DNA of 64,000 nt. Source: Sarcina sp. DSM 11001 (lineage in GTDB: Bacteria > Bacillota > Clostridia > Lachnospirales > Lachnospiraceae). The DNA lies in the NCBI RefSeq assembly GCF_900101015.1, contig NZ_FNFZ01000005.1, forward strand, positions 113,611 to 177,610. The letters run 5' to 3'. This document shows, piece by piece, positions 43,696 to 53,694 of this stretch. Position 1 is the stretch's first letter; every line of letters starts with the position of its first letter. The notes under the pieces were generated by a model. It ran no database searches. It was not told where the DNA came from and saw only the letters and a program-made list of their open reading frames with translations. The translations under genes were made by a program, and so were the position numbers.

Positions 43696-44643
43696 GTGGA
43701 TAATTCAAAACAGCTTCTCAAGTCAAATGCCATCTGGCTGGTGTTTATTCTTGAGGTCATAATCTTCGCGGTCGCCAGCAAAGGCGCTTTCGTCAGCGGA
43801 GGCAATATCATCAACATCTCCAGGCAGGTCTCCTATTACGGTATCGCCTCCATCGGCATGACCTTCGTCATCCTGATCGCGGGCATCGACCTGTCCATCG
43901 GTTCCATCATCACCCTGGTCAACGTAATCTGCGCCTTCATGATGGTCAACATGGGCCTGAACATGTGGGTTGCGATCCTGATCTCCCTGATCGTGGCCAC
44001 TGCCATCGGTCTGCTCAACGGCTCCATGGTCTCCCGGATCGGCATCCCCGCCCTGATCGCCACCTTCTCCACCCAGACCATCTTTGAAGGTGTTGCTTAC
44101 CTGATCTCCGGCGGCCGCCCGATCTCCGGTCTGCCCGCAGCCTTCTCCATCTTCGGCCGTGACACCATCGGCCCGGTGCCGATCTGCGCCATCATCATGA
44201 TCCTGTGCTTCGCTCTCGGCAGCTTTATCCTGAACAAGACCTTCTTTGGCCGTTACTTTTACGCCATCGGCGGTAACGAGGAAGCTGCAGAGCTTTCCGG
44301 AATCCGTGTCAACAGGATGAAGACCCTGATCTACTCTCTGTCCGGCCTGTTTGCCGGCCTTGCCGGTATCGTCCTGCTCTCCCGTTCCAACTCCGCACAG
44401 AGTACCGTCGGTAAGGGCATGGAATTCGACGTCATCACCTGCGTCGTCCTGGGCGGCGTATCCGTCAACGGCGGTGTCGGCCGCATGTCCGGCGTCGTGG
44501 CCGGCGTGCTTATCATCGGCTGCCTCACCAACGGCATGATCCTGATGGATGTCAGTGAATATATTCAGATGGTCGTCAAGGGCATCGTCCTTGCAGTCGC
44601 CGTCGGTATCGACTGCATGAGCAAGAAGCGCCAGGCCACCTGA
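43696..44643 (+). CDS. Sugar ABC transporter permease
   Basis: 315 residues with about nine hydrophobic segments, starting from GTG 43696 after an AGGAGG site. Blocks such as ILIAGIDLSIGS and GRYFYAIGGNEEAAELSGI are conserved in RbsC/XylH-like permeases. Uptake of a pentose, polyol or related sugar is expected; no single substrate can be read from the sequence. Confidence 0.95.
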   Translation: MDNSKQLLKSNAIWLVFILEVIIFAVASKGAFVSGGNIINISRQVSYYGIASIGMTFVILIAGIDLSIGSIITLVNVICAFMMVNMGLNMWVAILISLIVATAIGLLNGSMVSRIGIPALIATFSTQTIFEGVAYLISGGRPISGLPAAFSIFGRDTIGPVPICAIIMILCFALGSFILNKTFFGRYFYAIGGNEEAAELSGIRVNRMKTLIYSLSGLFAGLAGIVLLSRSNSAQSTVGKGMEFDVITCVVLGGVSVNGGVGRMSGVVAGVLIIGCLTNGMILMDVSEYIQMVVKGIVLAVAVGIDCMSKKRQAT

Positions 44644-44702
44644 TGCACTGAGCGTGTCGGGCATCCTGATGCGCAAAGGGGCTTGCGCTGACTGAAAATA
44701 AC

Positions 44703-44757
44703 GGGCAGGCTCATGGCCGCAGTGCGGTAAGAGCCTGCCTGTCCTCTGTTAACAGAG
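44703..44757 (+). terminator. Hairpins between permease and kinase genes
   Basis: GGGCAGGCTC pairs with GAGCCTGCC(T) across an 18-base loop; immediately after comes the 14-base palindrome CTCTGTTAACAGAG. No T-run, so attenuation or processing is more likely than full termination. Confidence 0.55.
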
Positions 44758-44792
44758 ATTTAATTCCGTAATCCAAAAGAAGGAGTGCAGCT

Positions 44793-46388
44793 ATGAATCC
44801 AAAAGATGCGATTCTCCGGGGCGAGACTGCCCTGGGCATTGAATTCGGTTCCACCCGGATCAAGGGTGTGCTGATCGACTATGACGGCAATGTTCTGGCC
44901 ACCGGTGCCTATGAGTGGGAAAACTCCCTCATTGACGGCATCTGGACCTATGCCCTCTCGGACGCGGAAAAGGGCCTGCAGGCCTGCTACTCTGACCTGC
45001 GTCAGGAAGTAGAGGAAAAATACGGCATTCGTCCCGAGACTTTCGGTGCCATCGGCGTCAGCGCCATGATGCACGGTTATATCGCTCTGGACAAGGAAGA
45101 CCGTCAGGTAGCTCCCTTCCAGACCTGGCGAAACACAAATACCACCCCTGCGGCAGATGCCCTCACGGAAGCGCTGGATTTCAATATCCCTCTGCGCTGG
45201 TCCGCCGCCCATCTCTATCAGAGAATGCTGGACAAGGAAGCCCACGTATCCCAGGTAGCTTCCGTCTTCACACTGGCCGCCTACATGCACTACCGTCTCA
45301 CGGGAGAGAAGGTCATCGGTATCGGCGACGCAGCGGGTATGTTCCCCATCGATTCAGACAAGGGCGACTACAACGAGGCTATGGTGCAGATCTTTGACCG
45401 GATGGCCGCTGAGGCGGGCTTCCCTCTGCACCTGCGGGATGTCTTCCCCAAAGTGCTCTCTGCCGGCGATGCGGCAGGAGTGCTCACGAAGGAAGGCGCA
45501 GCCCTGTTGGACGAGACCGGTACGGTCAAGCCCGGGATCCCGCTTTGTCCTCCCGAGGGTGACGCGGGCACCGGCATGACAGCCACCAATTCCGTAGCTC
45601 CCCGGACCGGCAATCTCTCTGCCGGCACCAGCACCTTTGCCATGGTGGTCCTGGAGCGTCAGCTCTCCAAACTGTACCGCGAGATCGACATGGTGACCAC
45701 GCCCTCCGGCTTCCCGGTGGCCATGTCCCATGCCAACAACGGCACCACCGACCTCAACGCCCTGGTGGGCATGTTCAAGGAATTCTGTGATCTGATGGGA
45801 ATTGAGGCGGATATGGGTACCCTCTTCGGCAAACTCTATACCCACGCCCTCACCGGCGATCCGGACTGCGGCGGCCTTCTGGCTTACGGCTATTACTCCG
45901 GAGAAAACATCACCTTCATCAACGAAGGACGTCCCCTCTATGTCCGCACCCCGGACAGCCGATTCAACCTTGCCAACTTCATGCGCGTAAATCTCTATAC
46001 TTCCCTGGGCGCAGTAAAGCTGGGCATGGACATCCTGCTCAAGCAGGAAGGCGTAAAGCTCGACCGGATCATGGGCCACGGCGGCCTGTTCAAAACACCG
46101 CTGGTGATGCAGAAGGTGCTTGCTGCAGCAGTCAACACGCCTGTGACCGTCATGGCTACCGCCTCTGAAGGCGGCGCCTGGGGCATCGCCCTGCTGGCTG
46201 CCTACCTGGCTGACGGCAAAAAAGACGGCAAACTCGAAGATTACCTTGACAATCGCGTTTTCAAGGATCTGACCGGCGCAGCCGTCGCTCCCGATCCCGC
46301 CGACGTAGCCGGTTTCGAGACTTTCACCGAGCACTATGTCAAAGGTCTGGCTGTCGAGAAAGCAGCTATCGAAGCGATCGACTGGTGA
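44793..46388 (+). CDS. FGGY-family carbohydrate kinase
   Basis: 531 residues. ALGIEFGSTRIKGVLIDYDG is the N-terminal phosphate loop of the ASKHA fold, and GNLSAGTSTFAMVV and IMGHGGLFKTPLVMQ are later ATP-site blocks. Size and spacing fit ribulokinase/xylulokinase-like enzymes. In this operon it most likely phosphorylates the ketose made by the dehydrogenases, giving a ketose 5-phosphate for transketolase. An AAGGAG site precedes the ATG. Confidence 0.92.
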   Translation: MNPKDAILRGETALGIEFGSTRIKGVLIDYDGNVLATGAYEWENSLIDGIWTYALSDAEKGLQACYSDLRQEVEEKYGIRPETFGAIGVSAMMHGYIALDKEDRQVAPFQTWRNTNTTPAADALTEALDFNIPLRWSAAHLYQRMLDKEAHVSQVASVFTLAAYMHYRLTGEKVIGIGDAAGMFPIDSDKGDYNEAMVQIFDRMAAEAGFPLHLRDVFPKVLSAGDAAGVLTKEGAALLDETGTVKPGIPLCPPEGDAGTGMTATNSVAPRTGNLSAGTSTFAMVVLERQLSKLYREIDMVTTPSGFPVAMSHANNGTTDLNALVGMFKEFCDLMGIEADMGTLFGKLYTHALTGDPDCGGLLAYGYYSGENITFINEGRPLYVRTPDSRFNLANFMRVNLYTSLGAVKLGMDILLKQEGVKLDRIMGHGGLFKTPLVMQKVLAAAVNTPVTVMATASEGGAWGIALLAAYLADGKKDGKLEDYLDNRVFKDLTGAAVAPDPADVAGFETFTEHYVKGLAVEKAAIEAIDW

Positions 46389-46472
46389 TAAAGCAGTTTA
46401 TTTTGTAATAAAACAATCGATTTATAAATATTTCATTTGAATAACAAATCGGTCTGAATAAAGGAGAACACT

Positions 46473-47519
46473 ATGAAAGACACAATGATTCAGCAGCTCA
46501 TGACCGAACCGAAGAAAATCACCTTCCGTGAAGTCCCTGTCCCCAAACCTGGTCCCGATCAGGTACTGGTCAAGATTAAAAAGATCGGTATCTGCGGCAG
46601 TGACATCCACGTTTTCCACGGTACCCATCCCTATACCTCCTATCCCGTGACCCAGGGCCATGAGGTCTCCGCCCAGGTAGAGGCTGTAGGTGAATATGTT
46701 CCCGACATCAAGCCCGGCGAAAGGGTGACCATCGAGCCTCAGGTCTTCTGCGGCCGCTGCTATCCCTGCCTCCACGGCAAATATAATCTCTGCGAAAAGC
46801 TGAAGGTCATGGGTTTCCAGACCACCGGCACCGCCAGTGAATACTTCGCAGTGGATTCCTCCAAGGTCACGAAGCTCCCCGACGGTCTCACCTACAGTGA
46901 AGGAGCCATGATCGAGCCTCTGTCCGTCGCAGTCCACGCGGCAAAGCGCTTCCCCGATCTGAAGGGCGCCAATACGGTCGTCCTGGGCTGCGGCCCCATC
47001 GGAATCCTTCTGATCCAGTCCCTCAAAGCACTGGGTGCGGCGCATGTCCTTGCTACCGATATCTCCGATACAAGACTTGCTCTTGCAAAGGAGCTGGGAG
47101 CAGACTGGGTCGTGAACACTATGAAGGAAGACTATGCCAAAGCAGTCCTGGATGCATACGGCCCCGATAAGGCAGACGTGGTCTATGAGTGCGCAGGTTC
47201 CGATATCACCATGGATCAGGCCATCCAGAACGCCCGGAAGGGCAGCACGATCATCCTGGTCGCAGTCTTTGGAAAGATGGCCAACGTGGATCTGGCCAAG
47301 CTCAACGACTCCGAGCTGGACCTCAACACTTCCATGATGTACCGCCACGAGGACTATGTGGACGCCATCCGTCTTGTGGACGAAGGCAAGATCAAACTTG
47401 GTCCCCTGCAGAGCGCTCACTTCGCTTTTGCGGATTATCAGAAGGCCTACGAGTATATTGACAACAACCGGGAGACTACCATGAAGGTTCTCATCGATGT
47501 GGATCCCACGGAGGAATAA
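46473..47519 (+). CDS. Zinc-dependent polyol dehydrogenase 1 (MDR family)
   Basis: 348 residues. Catalytic zinc ligands lie in ICGSDIHVFHG and QGHEVSAQ; structural zinc cysteines in CGRCYPCLHGKYNLC; the NAD site is VLGCGPIGILL. Closest in pattern to sorbitol/threonine dehydrogenase group. AAAGGAG precedes it, and AAATCGG-like sequences upstream may be operator sites. It ends 3 bases before the next gene, a coupled pair. Confidence 0.93.
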   Translation: MKDTMIQQLMTEPKKITFREVPVPKPGPDQVLVKIKKIGICGSDIHVFHGTHPYTSYPVTQGHEVSAQVEAVGEYVPDIKPGERVTIEPQVFCGRCYPCLHGKYNLCEKLKVMGFQTTGTASEYFAVDSSKVTKLPDGLTYSEGAMIEPLSVAVHAAKRFPDLKGANTVVLGCGPIGILLIQSLKALGAAHVLATDISDTRLALAKELGADWVVNTMKEDYAKAVLDAYGPDKADVVYECAGSDITMDQAIQNARKGSTIILVAVFGKMANVDLAKLNDSELDLNTSMMYRHEDYVDAIRLVDEGKIKLGPLQSAHFAFADYQKAYEYIDNNRETTMKVLIDVDPTEE

Positions 47520-47522
47520 GAC

Positions 47523-49136
47523 ATGAAACTGACCTATGAAGGCCTGAAGGACCGGACTGTCTGGGCTGCCGCAGGAATCGACCTTCCGGATTACGATCCG
47601 GAGGCAGTGAGCCTTCGCACCAGGGAACACCCCGTCTGGGTCCACCTGGGCATCGGCAACATTTTCCGCTTTTTCCTGGGTGGTATCGCCGACCGGCTCC
47701 TGCGGGAGAATCTGACGGACCGGGGCATCACCTGCGTGGAAACCTTCGACTATGAAATCGTGGATCGGATCTATCAGCCTTTTGACAACCTGGCCCTGGC
47801 TGTGACCCTGTACAAGGACGGGTCGCAGAAACGCCGGGTCCTGGGTTCCCTTTCCGAAGCTCTGGCCCTCCGCCCCGGGGACAAGGGGGCAAGAGACCGG
47901 CTTACACAGATCTTCACTGACTCCGGCCTGCAAATGGTCTCTTTTACCATTACGGAAAAGGGCTACGCCCTGCACGGCGCCGACGGCGGCTGGCTTGCCC
48001 CCGCTCTGAAGGACGCGCAGGAAGGGCCTGAGAAAGCCGGGACCGCCATGGGCCTGGTCACAGCCATGCTGGCGGAACGCTGGAAGGCCGGGAAGGCACC
48101 CCTGGCTCTGGTGAGCATGGACAATGTCTCCCAGAACGGCAAAAAACTCCGGGAAAGCGTTCTGGAGCTGGCCGGCTGCTGGGTAGAAAAAGGCTTTCTG
48201 CCCGCGGATTTCCTCGAATGGGTCTCGGATGAGGCCTGCGTCAGCTTCCCCTGGTCCATGATCGACAAGATAACGCCCCGCCCCGTCGAATCCGTAGCAG
48301 CGGCGCTGACGGAGGCAGGCGTAGAGAATATGGACATCCTTGTCACAAACAGGCAGACCTGGATCGCTCCTTTCGTCAATGCCGAAGAGCCCCAGTATCT
48401 GGTAGTGGAAGACCGTTTTCCCAACGGACGGCCGCCCCTGGAGAAGGCCGGTGTCTATATGACAGACCGGGTCACGGTGAACAAATCCGAGAGGATGAAG
48501 GTCACCGCCTGCCTCAACCCCATCCACACCGCAGTATGCACATTCGACCGCCTGCTGGGTTATGAGCTCTTTGCCGACGGCATGTCGGATCCGGAACTGA
48601 ATGCCCTTGCCTGTAAAGTAGGCTATGACGAAGGCCTGCCCGTGGTGGAGAGCCCCGGCATTCTGGATCCCAAAGCCTTCCTGGACGAGGTCCTCACCCA
48701 GCGCTTCCCCAATGCGGGCCTGGGCGATACCAGCGCCCGGATCGCAGTGGACATCTCCCAGATGCTGGCGATCCGCTTCGGCGAGACCATCAAGGCAACT
48801 CAGGCGGCATACGGTTCCGCAGACCGCCTGGTCGGCATCCCTCTTGCCATCGCCGGATGGATCCGCTACCTGCTGGCAGTCGACGATACGGGAGCTCCCT
48901 TTGAGCTTTCTCCGGATCCCATGCTGCCCCAGCTCAAAGAACAGCTCAGCACACTTTGCTGGAATGATCCCGAAAGCCTGACCGGACAGTTGCAGCCCAT
49001 CCTCTCCAACGAGCGCCTGTTTGGCGTAGATCTCTACGCCATCGGACTCGGAGACCGGATCGAGTCCATGGTCCGCTCCATGCTCTCCGGCCCCGGCGCT
49101 GTCCGCAGCACCCTTCAGGCTCATCTCTCCAAATGA
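47523..49136 (+). CDS. Mannitol dehydrogenase family (polyol/hexuronate) oxidoreductase
   Basis: 537 residues. VHLGIGNIFRFFLGGIADRL is the N-terminal NAD-binding part and KVTACLNPIHTAVC carries the K-x5-N-x2-H active-site pattern of the long-chain polyol dehydrogenases (mannitol, arabinitol, fructuronate and tagaturonate reductases). VSMDNVSQNG also fits. The family does not use zinc. Having this plus an SDR and two zinc enzymes suggests several polyols or a two-step oxidation-reduction. Confidence 0.9.
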   Translation: MKLTYEGLKDRTVWAAAGIDLPDYDPEAVSLRTREHPVWVHLGIGNIFRFFLGGIADRLLRENLTDRGITCVETFDYEIVDRIYQPFDNLALAVTLYKDGSQKRRVLGSLSEALALRPGDKGARDRLTQIFTDSGLQMVSFTITEKGYALHGADGGWLAPALKDAQEGPEKAGTAMGLVTAMLAERWKAGKAPLALVSMDNVSQNGKKLRESVLELAGCWVEKGFLPADFLEWVSDEACVSFPWSMIDKITPRPVESVAAALTEAGVENMDILVTNRQTWIAPFVNAEEPQYLVVEDRFPNGRPPLEKAGVYMTDRVTVNKSERMKVTACLNPIHTAVCTFDRLLGYELFADGMSDPELNALACKVGYDEGLPVVESPGILDPKAFLDEVLTQRFPNAGLGDTSARIAVDISQMLAIRFGETIKATQAAYGSADRLVGIPLAIAGWIRYLLAVDDTGAPFELSPDPMLPQLKEQLSTLCWNDPESLTGQLQPILSNERLFGVDLYAIGLGDRIESMVRSMLSGPGAVRSTLQAHLSK

Positions 49137-49381
49137 TGCCGACGCCCACTACACCAGTTTTTTACCTGCACGCAAAAGGCACAGGAAGGAGTATTCCCCT
49201 GGAACTGGTTACACCATACAGTTCCTGACCAGTGCGTTTGCCTGCCCGCCTCAGACCCGGGAATTGCCCGCAGATAATTTCCGACAATAACCATAGTAGT
49301 TTGGAAAGCGATCCGCCGGCAGTTCCTTACTGCGGCAGGAACAGACACACTGAACGAACCAGAATCAGAAAGGATTCTTTT
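49137..49381 (+). other. Spacer before the transketolase genes
   Basis: 245 bases without a gene. It includes GGAACTGGTTAC and CAGTTCCTGACCAG, an inverted pair near 49198-49235, that may mark a processing or internal promoter region for the transketolase pair. Confidence 0.4.
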
Positions 49382-50212
49382 ATGAACATTCAGGAATTGA
49401 AAAAAATGGCAAATGAGGTCAGAAAGAACATCCTGGTGGCGACCCATGCCGCTAAATCCGGACACCCCGGTGGTTCTCTTTCTGCCGCTGAAGTTTATAC
49501 CTATCTCTATTTCCAAGAGATGAACATCGATCCCAAAAACCCCAAAGACCCTGACCGTGACCGCTTCGTCCTGTCCAAGGGACACACGGCCCCGGGCCTT
49601 TATTCCACGCTTGCCCTCCGCGGCTATTTCCCCGCAGAGTGGCTCACGACCCTCCGGCAGACAGGATCGAACCTGCAGGGTCATCCCTGCATGGACCATA
49701 CCCCCGGCATAGACCAGAACACCGGCTCCCTTGGACAGGGTGTTTCCTCTGCAGTCGGCATGGCCATGTTTGCCAAAATGAACGGCAAATCCTTCCGCAC
49801 GTACGCCCTTCTGGGAGACGGCGAGATCGAGGAAGGCCTGGTATGGGAGGCTGCCATGTTTGCCGGCTACCGGAAACTGGACAACCTCTGCCTGATCGTA
49901 GACAACAACAATCTGCAGATCGACGGCCCCATCACCGAAGTATGCAGTCCCTATCCCATTGATGAGAAATTCCGTGCTTTTAACTTCCATGTGATCAATG
50001 TGGCAGACGGCAACGACATGGAGCAGATCGCGGCTGCCTTTAAGGAAGCCAGAGAGACCAAAGGCGCTCCTTCCGTCATCGTGATGAAGACCGTCAAGGG
50101 CAAAGGCGTATCCTATATGGAAAACCAGGTTTCCTGGCACGGCGTCGCGCCTGACGACGAGCAGTTCAGGATCGGAATGGAAGATCTGGAAAAGATCGGG
50201 GAGGCATTATGA
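49382..50212 (+). CDS. Transketolase, N-terminal subunit
   Basis: 276 residues starting MNIQELKKMANEVRKNILVA after AAAGGA. It has HAAKSGHPGGSLSAAE, the thiamine diphosphate motif GDGEIEEG...NN (LLGDGEIEEGLVWEAAM with VDNNNLQIDG) and lacks the pyrimidine-binding domain, which is on the next gene. Split transketolases are typical of Clostridia. With the kinase it would channel the ketose phosphate into the pentose phosphate pathway. The stop overlaps the next ATG by 4 bases. Confidence 0.95.
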   Translation: MNIQELKKMANEVRKNILVATHAAKSGHPGGSLSAAEVYTYLYFQEMNIDPKNPKDPDRDRFVLSKGHTAPGLYSTLALRGYFPAEWLTTLRQTGSNLQGHPCMDHTPGIDQNTGSLGQGVSSAVGMAMFAKMNGKSFRTYALLGDGEIEEGLVWEAAMFAGYRKLDNLCLIVDNNNLQIDGPITEVCSPYPIDEKFRAFNFHVINVADGNDMEQIAAAFKEARETKGAPSVIVMKTVKGKGVSYMENQVSWHGVAPDDEQFRIGMEDLEKIGEAL

Positions 50213-51150
50213 CAGCTGCAAAGAAAATCGCTACAAGAGAGAGCTACGGCAATGCCCTGGCTGAGCTCGGAAAAGAATTTCAAAATCTGGTAGTCCTGGA
50301 TGCCGACCTCGCAGGCGCTACCAAAACCGGCGTCTTCAAAAAAGCCTTCCCTGAAAGGTTCGTCGACTGCGGTATCGCGGAGTGCGACCTGATGGGCATT
50401 GCAGCCGGCATGGCAACCTGCGGAGCTATTCCCTTTGCCTCCACTTTCGCCATGTTTGCTTCCGGCAGGGCTTATGAGATCGTCCGCAATTCCATCGGAT
50501 ATCCCCATCTGAATGTCAAGATCGGCGCAACACACGCGGGCATTTCCGTCGGCGAAGACGGCGCGTCCCACCAGTGCAACGAAGATCTGGCCCTGATGAG
50601 GACCATCCCCGGCATGACGATCATCGTTCCGTCCGATGACATTGAGTCCAAGGCAGCCGTCAGGGCAGCCATCGAGACAGATGGTCCCTTCTACCTGCGG
50701 TTCGGCAGGTTCGCGGTCCCGGTCATCAATGACAGACCGGATTACAAGTTTGAAGTCGGCAAGGGCATCGTCCTGCGCGAGGGCACGGACGTGACCATCG
50801 CTGCAACCGGCCTGTGCGTGTCCTCTGCCCTGGATGCGGCGGAAAAGCTCGCGGCAGACGGCATCTCCGCCGAAGTCATCAATTTCCACACGATCAAGCC
50901 CCTTGACAAGGAGCTTCTCATCGCATCCGCGAAAAAGACCGGCAAGGTCGTCACTGCGGAGGAACACTCCGTGATCGGCGGCCTCGGCGGCGCAGTCTGC
51001 GAAGCACTTTCCGAAGCAACCCCCACACCGGTCCTCAGGATCGGCATCCAGGATGTTTTCGGCGAATCCGGTCCCGCAGCAGAGCTTCTTCACAAGTACC
51101 AACTGGACGGCGAAGGAATCTATGATCAGGTCAAAGCCTGGATCAAATGA
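50209..51150 (+). CDS. Transketolase, C-terminal subunit
   Basis: 313 residues. VVLDADLAGATKTGVF and the block RFVDCGIAECDLMGIAAGMA with the catalytic glutamate form the pyrimidine-binding domain; the C-terminal third is the regulatory domain with GLGGAVCEAL. It pairs with the preceding subunit to make the active enzyme. Confidence 0.95.
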   Translation: MTAAKKIATRESYGNALAELGKEFQNLVVLDADLAGATKTGVFKKAFPERFVDCGIAECDLMGIAAGMATCGAIPFASTFAMFASGRAYEIVRNSIGYPHLNVKIGATHAGISVGEDGASHQCNEDLALMRTIPGMTIIVPSDDIESKAAVRAAIETDGPFYLRFGRFAVPVINDRPDYKFEVGKGIVLREGTDVTIAATGLCVSSALDAAEKLAADGISAEVINFHTIKPLDKELLIASAKKTGKVVTAEEHSVIGGLGGAVCEALSEATPTPVLRIGIQDVFGESGPAAELLHKYQLDGEGIYDQVKAWIK

Positions 51151-51200
51151 TCCTCAGATCCGCGATAAGCGCGCGACAGAATAATACGTAACGAAAAAGC

Positions 51201-51235
51201 GCAGCTGTCCACCAACATGGACAGCTGCCCTTATT
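51201..51235 (+). terminator. Terminator of the polyol operon
   Basis: GCAGCTGTCCA pairs with TGGACAGCTGC over a six-base loop and is followed by CCTTATTT, 50 bases after the transketolase stop. Confidence 0.8.
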
Positions 51236-51239
51236 TAAG

Positions 51240-51348
51240 TAAGCAGGTCAGTCAAAAATTCATTCAGTCAAAATACAGTCATGAATGTTCTGTCAGGAAG
51301 TACCCGCTCAGGGAACACCTGGTCAGGGAATCCTCAGTCAGGAAAAAC
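51240..51348 (-). repeat. Tandem echo of the zinc dehydrogenase 2 gene end
   Basis: On the minus strand the gene ends GGTTTTTCCTGACTGA. It is followed by GGATTCCCTGACCA, GGTGTTCCCTGAGC, GGGTACTTCCTGACAG, AACATTCATGACTG, TATTTTGACTGAA and TTTTTGACTGACC, six degenerate units of about 14-16 bases. Confidence 0.8.
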
Positions 51349-52395
51349 CACCGCGACCTTTCCACACTTTCCGCTCGCCATCAGTGCATACGCCTTATCA
51401 GCGTCCTTGAGTTCAAACCGGTGTGTGATCAGCTTGTCGGGATGGATGCCCCAGCGCACCAGATGCTCCACCAGCTCCTCCATGCGCCACAGGGAAGTGA
51501 CCCAGGAGCCATAGATAGTCTTCTGGCCATGCATGATGTCCGGGGAAGGATTGAAGGTCACATCGTTGCCCTCGCCCAGCATCACCATTTTGCCCCATTC
51601 CCGCGTACAGCGGATGGCCAGCGCCCGGGCGGACGGATTGCCGGAGCAGTCCGCAGTGCGCTCGCAGCCATAGCCGCCTGTCACTTCCAGGATCTTGTTC
51701 TGACACTCTTCGGCATTCGCCGAATTAAACACATAGTCGGCAAGACCGAGATCCTTCGCCAGCTGCATACGGTCCTCGTCAACATCAGTACCGATGGTCA
51801 TGTCACAGCCCATAGCTTTGGCCAGCATCAGGGCCGCCAGTCCCACCGGTCCCAGGCCGGTGACCAGGACCCGGTCGTTGCCCGAAATGCCGATCTTCAT
51901 CAGGCCCTCGTAGACTGTGCCGAAGCCGCAGGCCACCTGTGCGCCGTCCTCGTAGGTCAGTTCATCCGGCAGGGCGATCAGATCCTTCTCGTCACACAGA
52001 ATATAGGGAGCCATGCCGCCGTTGCGCTGCCAGCCATAGGCCGCGCGAAACGGGCTCTTGCAGGAGATGTAATAACCACGCCGACAGTCGTAGCACACAC
52101 CGCAGCCGGAGATGTGATACACGATGACACGGTCACCCTTTTTGAAGCGTTTGAGGCCTTCCCCCTCGACTTCAATGATCCCACAGGGCTCGTGACCGGC
52201 GACCATGCCGAGCTGGTAACCCTCGGGTCCCTTACCCACATGGGCCCGATAGATAGCGCGGATATCCGATCCGCATATGGTCGAAGCTTTGGTCTTGACC
52301 ACTACCTGACCGTAACCGGGAGTGGGCATGTCAAATTCCTTCATCTCCACAGTACTGTTGCCCGGGAGAATCGCGCCAAGCATCTTAACACTCAT
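51334..52395 (-). CDS. Zinc-dependent dehydrogenase 2 (MDR family)
   Basis: 353 residues. Catalytic zinc block ICGSDIRAIYRAHV and AGHEPCGII; structural zinc cysteines in GCGVCYDCRRGYYISC; NAD site TGLGPVGLAALM. It differs from dehydrogenase 1 in the substrate part and is under control of another promoter, divergent from an AraC regulator, so it may serve a related polyol or threonine-like substrate. Confidence 0.92.
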   Translation of the reverse strand: MSVKMLGAILPGNSTVEMKEFDMPTPGYGQVVVKTKASTICGSDIRAIYRAHVGKGPEGYQLGMVAGHEPCGIIEVEGEGLKRFKKGDRVIVYHISGCGVCYDCRRGYYISCKSPFRAAYGWQRNGGMAPYILCDEKDLIALPDELTYEDGAQVACGFGTVYEGLMKIGISGNDRVLVTGLGPVGLAALMLAKAMGCDMTIGTDVDEDRMQLAKDLGLADYVFNSANAEECQNKILEVTGGYGCERTADCSGNPSARALAIRCTREWGKMVMLGEGNDVTFNPSPDIMHGQKTIYGSWVTSLWRMEELVEHLVRWGIHPDKLITHRFELKDADKAYALMASGKCGKVAVVFPD

Positions 52396-52599
52396 AAATC
52401 ATACCTCCATTTTTGCGGTTATTCTGTGCGGTTTATCCTTCCGATCAATAAAAGTATAACCTTCCGCTTTCCCGGAGGTTAGATGCCGGGGTGACCAGTT
52501 TTTATTAAATTTGTCGTTTTTATATAAACTTGCGTTTTATGTCCGATATAAAGGATTTGTAATATAACCTTTGGGATAGAACAGGAATGTATTTATAAT

Positions 52600-53496
52600 A
52601 TGTCAGAAATCGAAAAAGAAAAAACACCCGGGAGAGAACCGGCGTTGGAAAATTTTGAATTCTCAAGCTCGTTCGAACTCGGTTCGCTATTGATCGAACC
52701 CGTGCACGTGCGTATAGAGGAACTTCATCCGGTCATCGCGGCGCATGCTCACTCCAACACCAGCTATGAGATCCATTATACCCTGAAGGGACAGGGCAGC
52801 GTGACCATAGATGGGCAGAGATATCCGGTAAAGGCCGGCACACTGTACATCACCGGACCCAGCGTGATCCATGCCCAGACCTCCGACCCCGGTTCGCCCA
52901 TCACTGAATACTGCCTCTACCTCAATTGCAGGCAGACTTCATTTCATCAGCCGGGTTTCTTCGCACTGTTTGCTGAGACGACATTCTGGATCGGTCAGGA
53001 TGAAGGCCGTCTCTTCCCGCTGCTCCGGCAGCTGATCGAAGAAAACAGACATCCGCTGCCCGGTACTGCGGAGATGTCTGAGACAATACTCAAGCAGATC
53101 ATTATCGCGCTTACCCGTATATGCTGCCAGCCGCAGCAGGAAAAAACCGTTCCCGCGTCCATGCCGGCCATGACCTATACACGGCTGATGCCCATAATCG
53201 AAGACGCCTTTTTCTATCGCTATCAGACTCTGACGCTGGAAGAACTCGCATCGATCCTCCACCTGAGTATCCGCCAGACCCAGCGTTTTCTGCGGCGCAG
53301 CTTTGGCAAAACATTCTCTCAGAAGCTCAATGAAGCCAGAATAGCTGCGGCAGCCCAGCTTCTGCTGAATACCGGACTGAGCGTCACTGAGATCGGAGAA
53401 CGCACAGGTTTTTCCTCTATTGAACATTTCTCGTCGTCCTTCAAGCGCTTCACGGGGTATTCTCCCACACAGTACAGGAAGGGGAGGAGCATATAA
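52600..53496 (+). CDS. AraC-family transcriptional regulator
   Basis: 298 residues: N-terminal cupin-like sensor (EIHYTLKGQGSVTIDGQRYP) and C-terminal double HTH (LTLEELASILHLSIRQTQRF and AQLLLNTGLSVTEIGERTGF ending FKRFTGYSPTQYRKG). It is divergent from zinc dehydrogenase 2 and probably activates it in response to a sugar. No strong ribosome site precedes ATG; the AT-rich GTATTTATAAT just before the start may be a promoter giving a near leaderless message. Confidence 0.9.
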   Translation: MSEIEKEKTPGREPALENFEFSSSFELGSLLIEPVHVRIEELHPVIAAHAHSNTSYEIHYTLKGQGSVTIDGQRYPVKAGTLYITGPSVIHAQTSDPGSPITEYCLYLNCRQTSFHQPGFFALFAETTFWIGQDEGRLFPLLRQLIEENRHPLPGTAEMSETILKQIIIALTRICCQPQQEKTVPASMPAMTYTRLMPIIEDAFFYRYQTLTLEELASILHLSIRQTQRFLRRSFGKTFSQKLNEARIAAAAQLLLNTGLSVTEIGERTGFSSIEHFSSSFKRFTGYSPTQYRKGRSI

Positions 53497-53548
53497 TGGT
53501 TCCTATACCAAGGTCATCATCTCTTCTCTTCCCCTGTATGCGGACAAA

Positions 53549-53581
53549 CTCACGGTTTCTGCAGAATCGTGAGTTTTTTTA
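53549..53581 (+). terminator. Terminator of the AraC gene
   Basis: ACTCACG and CGTGAGT flank a 12-base loop and are followed by seven T residues. Confidence 0.85.
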
Positions 53582-53694
53582 TAGCTGTTTTTTATACTTG
53601 ATTCCAGTAAGAAAATCCTTCTACCGCACAAACCTGAGTGATATAATGATAATGATGAATCAACAGCTCTTTCTTTTCTGAAAGGAGAAATACT

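Noticed and set aside
46422..49124. A 900-codon open frame on the minus strand
   Set aside because: It lies opposite two well-supported dehydrogenase genes, has no family pattern, and is a by-product of the high GC third positions of the real genes. The same holds for long antisense frames at 42158-43708, 40691-42124 and 22580-23686.
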